Shown piece after piece: positions 18,330-29,236 of a DNA stretch of 64,000 nucleotides. Where the stretch lies: assembly GCF_910592395.1 (NCBI RefSeq), contig NC_088309.1, positions 14,698,599 through 14,762,598 of the forward strand. Reading direction: 5' to 3'. This stretch comes from Lineus longissimus (taxonomy: Eukaryota > Nemertea > Pilidiophora > Heteronemertea > Lineidae). Positions within the stretch are counted from its first letter, which is position 1. Every line of letters starts with the position of its first letter. The notes beneath the pieces are model-generated. The model did not search any database. It was not told where the DNA came from and saw nothing but the letters and a program-made list of their open reading frames with translations. The position numbers were made by a program, and so were the translations under genes.

Positions 18330-21300
18330 TCAATATCCAAATGGGAGGGTGTAAAAATCATCAACGAGGTAACGTTTGTCATAAACCAAGCCATATTTCT
18401 TTTCCTCTTGTACCGTTACAATTTTGAAGTCCTTTCGCCTTTTGATTTTGAAAGGATTTGTGATCGTAATCTTGTCCGAAAAGTTCAATGCTTCCACAAG
18501 TTTCTTCATGGAGTCAAAATTTATGTTTTGACTATTTGCATAGTTCAAGGTAAATCCCCGGACTTTACAGACAGTCTCTCCGCTACCTTTAATTCTGTAA
18601 CCGTAGTTTTTGGGACCGCCGGATATGAATTCTTCTATAGTTTTACCCTCTAATTCATCTTTAAAGTCACCAAGGTAGTCACCCAAGGGTGGATTGTAAT
18701 GTTGTTCGTTTGTTTCATCAACGACATATATAATGCTATCCGTATCAAAATATAATACCTGTCGCTCCAGCTTCTCTAATTCAGAGTACAGTTTTAAGCG
18801 TGCATGAGCGGTGGTATATGCAGCAATAACACAATTCGTGTATGGACATGGTTCGATGAAGTCATCCTTCTCTCTGAATTTCATCAGAACAAACTCTTCG
18901 TTCACAAGTTGAACATCAGTTACTTCAACACTGTCGTCAGTCAACTTTTTGACATACTCTTCTGGATTATCTGTATATAATGTCTTTGTGAAGTTAGATC
19001 TCTGCCCAAATTTTCCCCAGAGCGAATTCAAACAGATTTTAGCGATACTTCGTAGTCCTGGATTAACACCAATTAACCCCCTGTCCAATTGGATTCCCTC
19101 GTTTTTCTCATAATCGTCAATGTATTTGTTTTTATCCTCCTCTGTACGACACCATTCTGGCCACCCGCTTGCCTCCTGCTTTTGCTTCAAGAAATGATTG
19201 ATGTAACCCGCAAATATACACCCCTCCTTCTCAACCTTATCATACTTGGTTGTTTTTTTCGAAATGCCAAATTTCAAAAGTCTCTAGAAGTTTATAGCCT
19301 TTTTCAATGGCCTTTTTTACTTCAAAAATAACCCAAGTATCCACAAGTGCTCGGTCTTCATCAGAATGGTTGCATATTTTGGAGGATTCAAGAACGCATT
19401 TGGCACAAAGAGAGAATTTCAATTTCTTGTCTCTACGCATAGGCAATACAGGGAAATAGAGTTTCTTTGGCGGTAATATTTTGCACTTTATGAGGCCTTC
19501 GCATTTCATTGGGTCTATTTTCCGAATATTTTCACCTCTAAAAACTTTGGGGTGATCTAGTGGATAGTGTTGGTATTTGTTGACCCAAGGATAAAGAGAT
19601 GTGAAATCTACATATTTTATACTTTCGTTTTCTGTACATTTGTGATGAAGTTTGACAGCATTTGTGCGACCGCCAAAAAAAGCTTCTCTGGGATTCAAGG
19701 GCTCGCTGATGATGATGTCTTTTGTAAATTGAGCAAGTTGGGGTCGTTTTTAATGTCTTCTCTAAAAGAGCATTCACACTTCGTAATGACTGTGAAACCA
19801 CAACCTTTCAGGAAATTTCGCCGAAACGTTGTGGTTTCACGAAGTTCTCCCATAGTTGTACCAATGCGGGGGTTCATAGTGTCCTTGTGCGGAAAGCATT
19901 TTTCACATCCATGCCAGAAACAACCATCAAATTCATAAATGACATTATTCTGTTCGTCGAAACCATCCACTTTGTAATTGGCAATGGATTTTTCACCCCC
20001 ATTGCCGGCATGACATATGTTGATATCTTTATCTTTGAACATCAACCATTCCAACCATTTTATTCCAATGTTGGACTGCTTGTCAAATGTGTAACCATGA
20101 GGTGGCAGAACAGCAATCGAAGAGGGGGTCATGAAGTTTTGTCGAAACACTCTACTACAAGCTGATGCTATAGTTACGCTTTCTTTAAAAGGATTCACCT
20201 TTAGCAAGCATTCGAATGAGTCCACAAAGCGAACACAACACCTTCTTAAAATGGTGACGTCACTCTGACAATAGGATTCCAGTTCCTCTTGTAAATCATA
20301 GGGTTTTCCAAGTTGGCCATTATACCACAGAAGAAACTTTTTTCTCCCTTCCACGGTCATACTGTCGGGGTCGAAATATTTAATGTCGGGGATTTCTCCG
20401 ATATATTTTTCATTTGCTTTTGTATTGAAATGGTGTGGAAAGTAGCCTTTTTTCATCTCATTGAAATTAAAGGTTTTGGGAAAGTTGCTAAGAGGCATGT
20501 TCAGAAAACTAAGAGAATCGAGAAATTTCACTCCAGCTGCTTCGAATGAAAGAATTTTCTGGCCAACTTGAATAACATCTGTTGGTTTGATCCCTACACT
20601 ATGAAGGTATTGAATAATGAAAAAGGCATCGTAACCCCTGTTGTTGTGTGCCACTCTACCTATATTTGAACCGTTGAATAGCCACTCGCAAAAATCTACG
20701 ACAGTATTTTCCCCACGGAATACTTTCTCTTCTCGTTCATCACCACACAAAATACATTTTAATTCATCATCATTCTTAGCACTTTCCTCTATTCCACAAA
20801 AGAGGCAGCAACGATGTGCAATACACAAGTTTGGAATGTGCTCTCGTTCACCATTTTCTAGAATTTTTTCTTGGGTGGATTCAAAGTCGTAAAATACAAA
20901 TTTCATAAAATCTCTCATTGCACCCTTCTTCTTCTGCTTTGGTTTTTTGATGAAACATCTGTGGTCATGTGGTTTATTCATACCACAAATATGGCAATAC
21001 GTTGTAAAACATTGGTGTTTGTTTCGTTTATCATATGATTTATCACATTTCAAGCATTTTATGAAAAGTTCACAAACGGAATGAGCGGCATCATTTTTTA
21101 CAAGGTGTCTTTCATAGCACGCTTGACTTTTGAAAAGACGTCTACATTTGGGACAGTTTGTCCATTTAACTATATCACAACCGGTGTCTGTTTTACAACA
21201 TGCACACGTAGCTTTGCAGACATGGGTTTTATCGTTTTGGTAACCTTTGAGAGGCGGACAATAATAAGACCTCTCAAAGAACCCTGTCATAGACATGATT

Positions 21301-22250
21301 GGAGCAAAATGCTCATCATAGTGGTACAGATTTATGCGGTGCGGTGCAGGGGGTCCTCTGTAACACATGCAGTTGAAATATAAACTAGAATATACCACGA
21401 GCTGATAATCGGGTGAAAGGTGTGCTTGAAATTTAGCGACGTCTTTGAGGGTGCATTTGGATTTTGGAACACCCGCATTTTCATGAAGCTCGGCCGCCAT
21501 TTCACCTTGTTTTTTACTATTGGGATGTCTGATTGACTGGTGTTGTGGATGGTTATCTATACGAGTTTTACTAACGATGATGGCTCTGGCTAAACATAAT
21601 TCGTCATCTTTGTTTTGAATTTCGATGAAGCATGACTTTTCGTGGACTTTTTGATGAAGAGAGGCAATCCCTCTTGCATACAAACCGCCAATGGGAAGAG
21701 GGGCGTGTATGAAATTGACGAAAAACTCACCCTCGAAAAGCCATGAGTCATTTGATTGAGTAACTCTCTCGATTTCACTCATGATCTTTTCGACTGTGAG
21801 TTGATCTGGTGAAATGAATGGAATACTGATATGTCTAAGTCCTTGACCAAATATGACGAAGTCGGACTCTGTCTTGGGGCTGCACATCCTGAAGGAGACG
21901 ATTCAAAAGTTCTCCGAAAACATTTGATATGTGAAATAAGATATCATTGAAAGAGGTACCTCGCTCCATTCCAGTTACTTTGATTTTCAAATCTTGACCC
22001 ATCGTGCCATATTTTCTTATTTTAATGTCCTTGAGCGAGATAATTTGAAAAACAGGCTGTGCATGAGGATGGTTATGTGCTTGCCCATGCATCTCATTGT
22101 CCGACTCGTCAACATTTTCATCATCATCATCATCATCATCATCATCGGAAGGAGAAGAAGAAGAAAAAGAAGAAGGGCCATTTTGGTTGATGACCTGGTG
22201 ACCACCAATCTGAGTATTGGCTACGTTTTTTTTGTCGTCTTTTGACGAAG
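18330..22250 (-). pseudogene. Protein-primed family-B DNA polymerase (Polinton POLB), multiple frameshifts
   Basis: Four overlapping or adjacent frames cover one polymerase. (1) An N-terminal segment runs from about 22250 to 21835, with a Ser run and Asp9. (2) 21887-19695 is 730 aa: Cys/His zinc-binding clusters at about 220-310, Exo I FYDFES near 332, Exo II NNRGYDAFF near 417, Exo III YCQSDVTIL near 541, and the conserved YEFDGCFWHGC near 654. (3) 19698-19240 has motif A, DFTSLYPW. (4) 19277-18330 has motif B, LNSLWGKFG (about 87), motif C, YFDTDSIIY (about 177), and the KNYGYR segment. Frame changes lie near 21870, near 19715-19735 and at an A7 run at 19252-19258. All catalytic motifs remain. 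It would replicate the element's linear DNA by protein priming. Confidence 0.9.
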
Positions 22251-24486
22251 CCCTAAAAAAGACGTCGCCATCTTGGTATCATGGAAAGGGTGTACCACAG
22301 AATGTGTGCCACTTAAAATTGCCCGGATGTTGGGATTGTCTTTCTGGGGTACACCATTTCCAACATTACCACCCGGTAGAACACCAATTGCATGAGGAGG
22401 TCTCCTTTCATTGGGACTTTTCAAAAGTGATCTCAAGACAGGGTCCCTGTCCTGCCTCCTCTGTCGCTTCTTTGAATTCCCCCCATCGAGGTCAAGCTTC
22501 CGCTTAGTAGGATCAGACCTGATATAAGCGGAGGATGTCGATGCAACTTGAGAAGTATGAGGTTCATTCACCTCTTGCAACTTGTTAGTTGTAAGTGATA
22601 AACGCTCCTCAGCCTTGGTGAGGATGTTCGACTCCAGAAACTGCTGGAGTTGGACACCCTGCCCAAGTTGTGATGATTGCAACCCCTCAAGTTGCACTTT
22701 CCCATTCGTAATCTCATCAAAGAGATTATGAACTATTTGACCTCGAAGAGGAGAATCAGAATCCACGTTTACAATTGGTGTACAGAGTGGTGATTCTGAT
22801 TGGTTGCCTGTTACATTTGATTCATTATCTGGAAACGATCCTGAAAGATATTTCAGGACGTCCCCATCTGACGAATTTTCTGTCATAGGCAATCCGTTTG
22901 GTAATTTGTCTCTTTTTGAATGGCACTTCCTATTTTCTTCATAATATAGCAAGTCCGAGAAGTCTAGCAAAGCAAGATCCTCTGGTGTGCATGGCACCCC
23001 CTCCAATTCTCTGTTTAGGGGAGGTATTTTTTCTTTGCTATCTTCCCGGACAGGCATCTGTTTCACTAGATCAGGAGAGTCTGGAACAAGAACAACATCC
23101 TCATCAGATGGTTGAGGCATTTCAGTTGTCAGATGTTCTTGTTCCAACGCCTCCTGATCTCCAGCAACACACTGATGAAATTCAGGAACAAAAAACACCT
23201 CATTCAGGTCTTTACCATCGGGACGATAAATTTGCGAAGGAGGTATTTTTTCTTCCTCATGATCCAAATCGATATTGCTGGATCGTTGCAGCAGATCCCT
23301 TAAATGAGGACTATCCCGTACCGTATGCGGCTGATCAGTCACCACTATGACAGATTGATGAGGTGGTGAAGGAGGCGTTTCCTGCACAACATTTTCCTGA
23401 CAACCAGCATCAGATGACGATGGTAAAAAAAAGAGTGTAGGATTTAAATAAGGCATCATTACCTCAAGAAATTCCTTACGTTCCTTCCCTTCATAATATT
23501 TTGGGAGGTACATCTTCCCAACACCTGCTCTCTTCAAAACCCAATCGTTTAAAATGTCTATAAAATCACTGTACGTTCTTTCGCCCATTGTTGTTGTTGT
23601 TGACTGCGTTACAGGTGGTGGGAGTGGCGGGGATATTCTTCCAACTTTTCTTTCTTCATCATTTCCAGGGGTTGTTGTTGTTCTTGATGGTGATGGTAGT
23701 GAGGGTGTTGGTTCTTCTGGTGGCGTTTTTGTAACTTCTAAATAAAAAAAGTTTTGTTTCAATTCAGGACAATGTAAAAAAGTTTATATCAAACATCCTT
23801 CTCAGTTGTTGTTGTTGTTGTTGCTATTATCAATAGTGTATATCATGTTATTGCTGTGATTTAGATAACAAGAGAATTTTTTTTCATTTTAAGACTATGT
23901 AAAATTAGAAAAAAAATTACAAATCAGGATCTCGAACAGTTATGAACACACTTACTCGTTTTTTTTGTTGTCATTCTTGGAGTTGACAGTTGAGTTTTAA
24001 ATGACCTCTTTTTTAGATAGAGCTTCAAATGGCCTGTGAAGAAAAAAAAGGTGTAATCATTAGATCATACACATTCAATAAATTAAGCATAAATATATAT
24101 ATATATATGATTTTTTTTGGGCATATATCAAGACATTTACAAATTTATTTATTTATTTATTTACTACACACCTTTCTTTGCCTCTTTAGGCCTCTTCCTT
24201 TCCACTTTTACCCATTCATGTGGTTTAGAAGTGAACTCCTCCTCGGAATCAGGTCCGTCTGAAAAGAAAAAAGACAGTACTCTATTATGAAATTACATTA
24301 ACTTCGTAAAGTTGGGTTCTTTTTTGTTATAGCATTAAAAAATAAAGCATGAAGAAGAATAAGAAAGAAAAACTTACCAAGAATAGGAAGAGGCTTTTTT
24401 CCAGCAACCACATTGGCATATGTCAATTTTTTATTACTAACAGCAGCTGCTGCTGCACATGACCGTTCCATTGTCTTCTTTTCCAT
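22221..24486 (-). CDS. Spliced multi-exon gene upstream of (possibly joined to) the polymerase
   Basis: Four exons are inferred on the minus strand: 24494-24378 (ATG at 24486), 24258-24172, 24033-23956 and 23737-22221. Acceptors end in TTTTCAG, TTTTCAG, TTCACAG and TTTATTTAG. Donors are GTAAGT, GTGTGT and GTAAGT. Every junction is phase 1 and the frame stays open throughout, giving about 597 codons. The short exons are basic and charged (KLTYANVVAGKK; EEEFTSKPHEWVKVERKR). The large exon is Pro/Ser/acidic-rich and probably disordered apart from a small segment (YSDFIDILNDWVLKRAGVGK). It ends at a TAG immediately after an A8 run (about 22229-22236). One base there would put it in frame with the polymerase N-terminus, so it may be a polymerase extension. 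Function is unknown. Confidence 0.55.
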
Positions 24487-24779
24487 TATTATAACTGAAA
24501 ATAAGTAATATACAGGAATAGAGAAGTGTTTGTTGCGAAGTTTTGTGTTTGACGAGTTCATGTCATAGAAAGAGTTGCTAAATGAATGCATGTCATTGCT
24601 GCAAACAGGTAATGATTCTGACTCATTGTATAGCAAATAGAAATACGACTCCATTTCAATGACAGGAGCCAAAAGAGTTGTGACTTTGGCAAGTTTGGCG
24701 AAAAATTATCAGATTGCGCACAACCAAAACACAAACCTTTTCATATGTGTTGAGAGCAAATGCAATGCCTATCGTGGTA

Positions 24780-25442
24780 TCAGTAGATTGAGTCATTAAA
24801 TGCTAAATAAAAACAGGGGTCATTTTCATAATAAGCTGTACGGCAGCTTTGCAAAATGAACCATTTTCCAGGAGCAGTTTCTACTTTTGTTATGTGAAAT
24901 GTGTCCCTTTTTATCACTGTGATTCTCAGATCCTGTACTTGCTCTCGTGAAATTGTACTTGGAACAATTATAACACCTTCACAGTTCTTTAATTCTGGGA
25001 TGTATGTTGAAAAAGTGAACTGAAATGATCTTCTCACATATTCAGGAGGATGCATGTTTGATACAATCTCGCCATTTGGACACAACTTCCAGCCATTGCT
25101 GTTTGATAACACATGAATTGATTTGTATTTAGCAAGTATCTCTAAACATTCTGGAGCAGTGAACACATTAGTTCTCTCCATCTTGAATATTTCATCCATG
25201 GTAAAAGGGCCATATTTTTGCCTCGCTGGAATAGTACGATTAAGTACAAAGAGATTATCATTTATCATGACATTTCCATGAGAAATTATTTTTCTTTCTT
25301 CATTTCCCTCAAGCAGCTCATCAAAGAGCTTCTCCCCAACTACAAAAACTCCATGAACAGGATCCTTTCCTTCAGGATAGAATGCCTGATGCAGACAGAA
25401 ATTCAGAGTGGCAAGGACAGTTTTGGGGAGCGGTCCTTCCAT
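24780..25442 (-). CDS. Hypothetical 220-aa protein near the Polinton right end
   Basis: An open, normally composed protein starting at 25442. I recognise no family. It reads as a globular mixed alpha/beta protein (HGVFVVGEKLFDELLEGNEE, GVIIVPSTISREQVQDLRI, GKWFILQSC). An overlapping frame upstream (25591-25403) has coding-like sequence. The two meet at a CCCCAAAA stretch near 25420, so the true N-terminus may be longer with one base lost. It lies head-to-head with the Cys-rich plus-strand gene; the start codons are about 220 bp apart or less. Confidence 0.45.
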   Translation of the reverse strand: MEGPLPKTVLATLNFCLHQAFYPEGKDPVHGVFVVGEKLFDELLEGNEERKIISHGNVMINDNLFVLNRTIPARQKYGPFTMDEIFKMERTNVFTAPECLEILAKYKSIHVLSNSNGWKLCPNGEIVSNMHPPEYVRRSFQFTFSTYIPELKNCEGVIIVPSTISREQVQDLRITVIKRDTFHITKVETAPGKWFILQSCRTAYYENDPCFYLAFNDSIY

Positions 25443-25662
25443 GTTGACGATCTCGGTCCAAATGGATAACCAAAATGTGTTTGGTGTGTTTTGAGGATAA
25501 ATTCAAATGAAGTTTGCTCAAGGTCAAGTTTGTCATTGTTCTTTAGCATGTGACCTCTCATAATCACACACTCATATCCAATCAGATTCACTCACAAATA
25601 TCACATAGTAGATAAAGAATGGACAGCATCTATCAGAGTTCATTTGAGATTAGTGCACCACA

Positions 25663-26013
25663 ATGTCTACATATGAACAACTGCAAGCAAGTGTGCGGAA
25701 AGCACTACAACTACCAAACGTAGTTATATTTGGCACAAGATTGGAAATTATGCATGGCAGTGTGTGTGATGACTGTATGCTGGGAGATCACCATTTCCAA
25801 AACTACCACATCAAGTGTACAAACTGTGAAGCAAAGAGATGTACACACTGCTTCATGAAAAATGTTCAAAAGGACCTAATTTTGAATAACCATATGTGTG
25901 CACATTCATGTCCATGTTTATGTACATGTGGAACAATTGATGAAGAGAGGGAATTCCTAGACTTGGAGGAAGCTTCAATCATATACCATAGAAGTTTGAC
26001 ACCATCATCATAA
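25663..26013 (+). CDS. Cys/His-rich putative zinc-binding protein, 116 aa
   Basis: This is the only clear plus-strand gene of the element. From residue 36 the protein has pairs and clusters of Cys/His: CDDC, then CTNC, CTHC, HMCAHSCPCLCTC. This suggests two or three zinc sites. An amphipathic N-terminal helix (YEQLQASVRKALQL) precedes them. No RING, BIR or C2H2 consensus fits exactly. It is divergent from the 220-aa gene, so the 25592-25662 interval probably holds both promoters. Early regulatory or host-interaction roles are plausible for a terminal divergent gene but unproven. Confidence 0.5.
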   Translation: MSTYEQLQASVRKALQLPNVVIFGTRLEIMHGSVCDDCMLGDHHFQNYHIKCTNCEAKRCTHCFMKNVQKDLILNNHMCAHSCPCLCTCGTIDEEREFLDLEEASIIYHRSLTPSS

Positions 26014-26630
26014 ACTTTTCACCCAGGGGCATCAGGAAAAACGGTCCTTTCAGGGCCAAATATACCTCCAAAAATAAATCTCATTGTAGGCCTACAATAA
26101 GGAATAATAGATCAAAAATTCTTACCTGAGTTTAATATCCGTGAAGTTTCTGGGTATGAGATTCTCCTGATATCACCAAAGCCACAACACAATAGACATC
26201 CGTCTCAAAAGACTATGAGTAACAGAATGATTAAACAATAATATAATTCTGATCTTAAACAAGAATCACACAAGTTGTTGAAAAATATCTGTATGTAACA
26301 AAGGGAAAAAAATAATTACCAGTACTTATGGTCAAATTAGGGTCATTAGATAAAACGGTAGCAGCATTTAGGTCGATCATCACAATTATGTTGTTCCATC
26401 GTTTATGACCTGATTAGGACAAAACTTACAAAAAATTATACATAATACCCAAACTACCATTTGGTGAATTGCACCAATCATCATTTGCATAATGTCATAC
26501 ATGCATTTTAGTAGAGTGCTTTGTGAAAAGTTCTGGGCAGTTGACTTTAGTCTGTACAGAGTTGGTGAAACTTTGAATGTGATATTTTTCTGAATATTGT
26601 TTTAGCAGACTGTTGCATGAAATAGAAAAA
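26014..26630. other. Non-coding interior of the Polinton right arm
   Basis: AT-rich. No gene or repeat was recognised. Confidence 0.5.
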
Positions 26631-27105
26631 TATTGAATGGCATACCATGTACTAACGCTTTTTGGTCCAAAGGGAAAAAGAGTGGCCAATTGTAATATGA
26701 AGTCTTCCTCCTTGAGGTTGATGTAATATATAAATAGTTCATCTATGTCTGTCATACTGTAGTTGTTCCTTATCAAAGCTGTTGCTTGGGGTACCTTATG
26801 ATAACGCTTCATGTTTCAAAGAGAACAGATTGGTCAATTGCAGTATGAAGTCTGCCCTCTTGTGGTTGGTGTAATATGTAAATACTTCATCTATGCATGT
26901 CATGCTACAGTTGTTCCTTATGAATGGTGATAGGTGTACCATGTAATAACGCTTTTTGTTCCAAAGAGAACAGAGTGGCCAATTGCCATATGAAGTCTTC
27001 CTCCTTGTGGTTAGCATAATATATAAATACTTCATCTATGTTTGTAATGCTATAGTTGTTCCTTATCAAAGCTGCTTTTGAATGCTGTACATGAACTTGA
27101 CGTGG
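26631..27105 (-). repeat. Three ~147-bp tandem repeats with a coding-like pattern
   Basis: GTTGTTCCTTAT recurs at 26762, 26910 and 27055 (spacings 148 and 145). On the minus strand each unit translates to a similar peptide of about 49 residues, with IDE(L/V)F-YY-N and DFI-QL--LF. The repeats are not all in one frame. This is either a degenerate repeat protein or a non-coding satellite that happens to stay open. Confidence 0.6.
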
Positions 27106-27304
27106 TATTCTTAGATATTTTACAACACCCTTAGTATTATATATGCTGACTCACTCTTATTCTTTTCAGTATCTTCAAGTTAGGTCTACTATGTCACCAT
27201 GTCACTAGGCTATAACCCAAATTGGTTATTTTTCACAATATCCACAAACTGGTTTACCAAGTCAAGGTCGTCTAAACTTCGGATATCTCAAGTATGTCAG
27301 TAGG

Positions 27305-27560
27305 TCAGTGGGCCATGACCCACTCTGGAGATTTTACACCATATCAAAACTAGGTCACTAGGTCACTAGGTCAGGTCAACTTTGAAAACTTCTCACACAG
27401 AAAGTAGGTCAACAGGTCAATAGGTCACTAGGTCAAAAGTTCATAACTTTCCCACTCTGGAGATTTTACACCATATCCAAACTAGGTCACTAGGTCAGGT
27501 CCAAAGTAGGTTACTAGGCCATGACCCACTCTGGAGATTTTACACCATATCCAAACTAGG
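27305..27560. repeat. Subterminal repeats next to the right TIR
   Basis: CACTCTGGAGATTTTACACC recurs at about 27320, 27453 and 27528, each followed by AGGTCA-type octamers. The right end is thus extended by partial duplications of TIR sequence that the left end lacks. Confidence 0.75.
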
Positions 27561-27670
27561 TCACTAGGTCAGGTCAACTTTCAAACTTCTCATACACAAA
27601 GTAGGTCAGTAGGTCAGTAGGTCACTAGGTCAAAAGTTCATAATTTTCCCCAAGTAGCCCATATACTACT
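27500..27670. repeat. Polinton right terminal inverted repeat (171 bp)
   Basis: It is the reverse complement of 4042-4212. The outermost bases are GCCCATATACTACT. AGGTCA octamers run at about 27601-27640. Confidence 0.93.
27601..27640 (+). promoter_or_regulatory. AGGTCA direct repeats spaced by 2 bp, right end
   Basis: AGGTCAGT, AGGTCAGT, AGGTCACT, AGGTCAAA and AGTTCA follow consecutively on the plus strand, mirroring the left end. Further pairs lie inside the TIR at about 27557-27575. Confidence 0.5.
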
Positions 27671-27675
27671 CCTGT
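27671..27675. repeat. Polinton target-site duplication, right copy (CCTGT)
   Basis: It matches 4037-4041 and continues into TTCATAAA of the split Harbinger terminus. Confidence 0.75.
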
Positions 27676-28682
27676 TTCATAAAGCCTAATAAAGTGCCTT
27701 TAGCCCTAATGCTATAGGATAAAGTCACTCCTTAAAGGAAGAACGCGTTTCATATACGTGCCTTTAAAATATCTAGGTTAATGTTACCATTAAGAGTGTT
27801 TCAGGAGGTGGTTTTATCCTGTCTTTATTTTATTCGGTTCCTTTAAACCTGAAGGTAGTCTAGAGTTCCTTTAGTCGCGAGGACTTCGTCCAGGGTAGAC
27901 GTGGAATCATGTTGCGCTTGATTCAGGAACGGAATAGGCGAAATCTTCGACAAGAACTGGTATTCAGGGATCGATTCAATCCGATGGATTCCATGAGAGA
28001 TGATTTATTCATCAAGAGATATCGTTTCCCGAAGAACATATGTTTCGATTTTTGTCGTCAGCTGTCGGAGGAGTTGGAGCATCCTACTCAGAGAAATGAC
28101 GCCCTCCCAGTATCATTGCAAGTGTGTATAGCATTACGATATTTCGCAACCGGGCATGAACACTCTAGTACCGGTGATATTCACCATGTGAGCATAGCGA
28201 CAACATCGAGGTGTATTGGCGCTGTGTCATCCGCGTTTGCAGCACGCATTGACCAACACGTTTACTTTGAGAGGGACCTCCAGAAGGTCAAAACCAAATT
28301 TTTTGATAACACGGGTTTTCCAAGAGTAATTGGATCGATCGATGCGACCCATTGTCGTATACGCAAGCCTCACATCAACGAAAACGTGTATATCAATCGG
28401 AAAGGATACCACAGCATTAATGTCATGCTAGTTTGTGATTGGGATATGATCATAAATAACTGTGTGGCACGTTTTCCAGGAGGGTCTCATGACGCCTTCG
28501 TTCCCCACAGTTCAGCCCTTGGCCAGGCATTTGAAAACAATCCACCGAATGGTTGGATGTTGGAAGACTCGGGGTATCCTTGCACCTCTTGCCAATGCTC
28601 TAACCAGACAGGAAAAGGCATTCCAGCGGATGCAAATAAGAGCCAGATGCATCATAGAATGTTGCAACGGTCTCCTAAAGCA

Positions 28683-29202
28683 GGGTAGTTGTAAAACAAG
28701 AAACACAGAAACGAAACAGAAACACAGAAACGCAGAAACGAAACGCAGAAACGAAAATCAAACGGGTTTTCATAAAAGTTGGAATCAAGCGGCACGCCGA
28801 TACTTTCCTTGCCCAATCCGTTGTTATTGTCGTTTAAAAGTAAAATCTTAGGTTGGTGGGTTGCGGCCAGCCGGAATGCAATAGAGTTGTTGAGGGGATA
28901 CATGGAGCAACTTGGGGGGGGGGGGGGGGGGGGGGGCGGCACGATATGGGTGAAGTCTTTTGAGGTGGTGGTGTAGTACTTTGGTAGGTTCGATTCGATT
29001 CCTACAGCATGTTATTTTAAATGAAGGTGCAGTGCAACATCTTGCCTTGTAGTGTTCAATTTACATGAAGTACCAGGATCATCCTACAAATCCCGTCTGA
29101 TGCAGCACTAAATGCAAGGTACGGTACCAGTACATGGGTGAATCATTTCGACGTTATGTGAGACGTGAGAGACCAATTTTGGCGACTAGAATAGAGTAAA
29201 GT

Positions 29203-29236
<34 letters not shown>

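Larger units (their letters stand above)
4042..27670 (-). mobile_element. Maverick/Polinton (adintovirus-like) element, 23.6 kb
   Basis: The element starts AGTAGTATATGGGC and ends with the exact complement, with 171-bp inverted repeats and CCTGT duplications outside. It encodes the hallmark set: family-B polymerase, chromodomain integrase, FtsK/HerA-type ATPase, adenain-like protease, double-jelly-roll-type major capsid protein and a minor capsid protein. Nearly all genes are on the minus strand; one Cys-rich gene at the right end is on the plus strand. The polymerase, ATPase and PC4-like genes have frameshifts. A 4.8-kb stretch between the pVI/pX-like gene and the minor capsid gene has no genes and probably holds later insertions. 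Polintons integrate as DNA and are regarded as endogenous viruses. Near-identical terminal repeats suggest a fairly recent insertion. Confidence 0.93.

Noticed and set aside
21994-22245. Plus-strand ORF with an Ile run and a minus-strand Met/Leu-run ORF at 22017-22208
   Set aside because: Both are other-frame readings of the Asp/Ser microsatellite in the polymerase N-terminal region.
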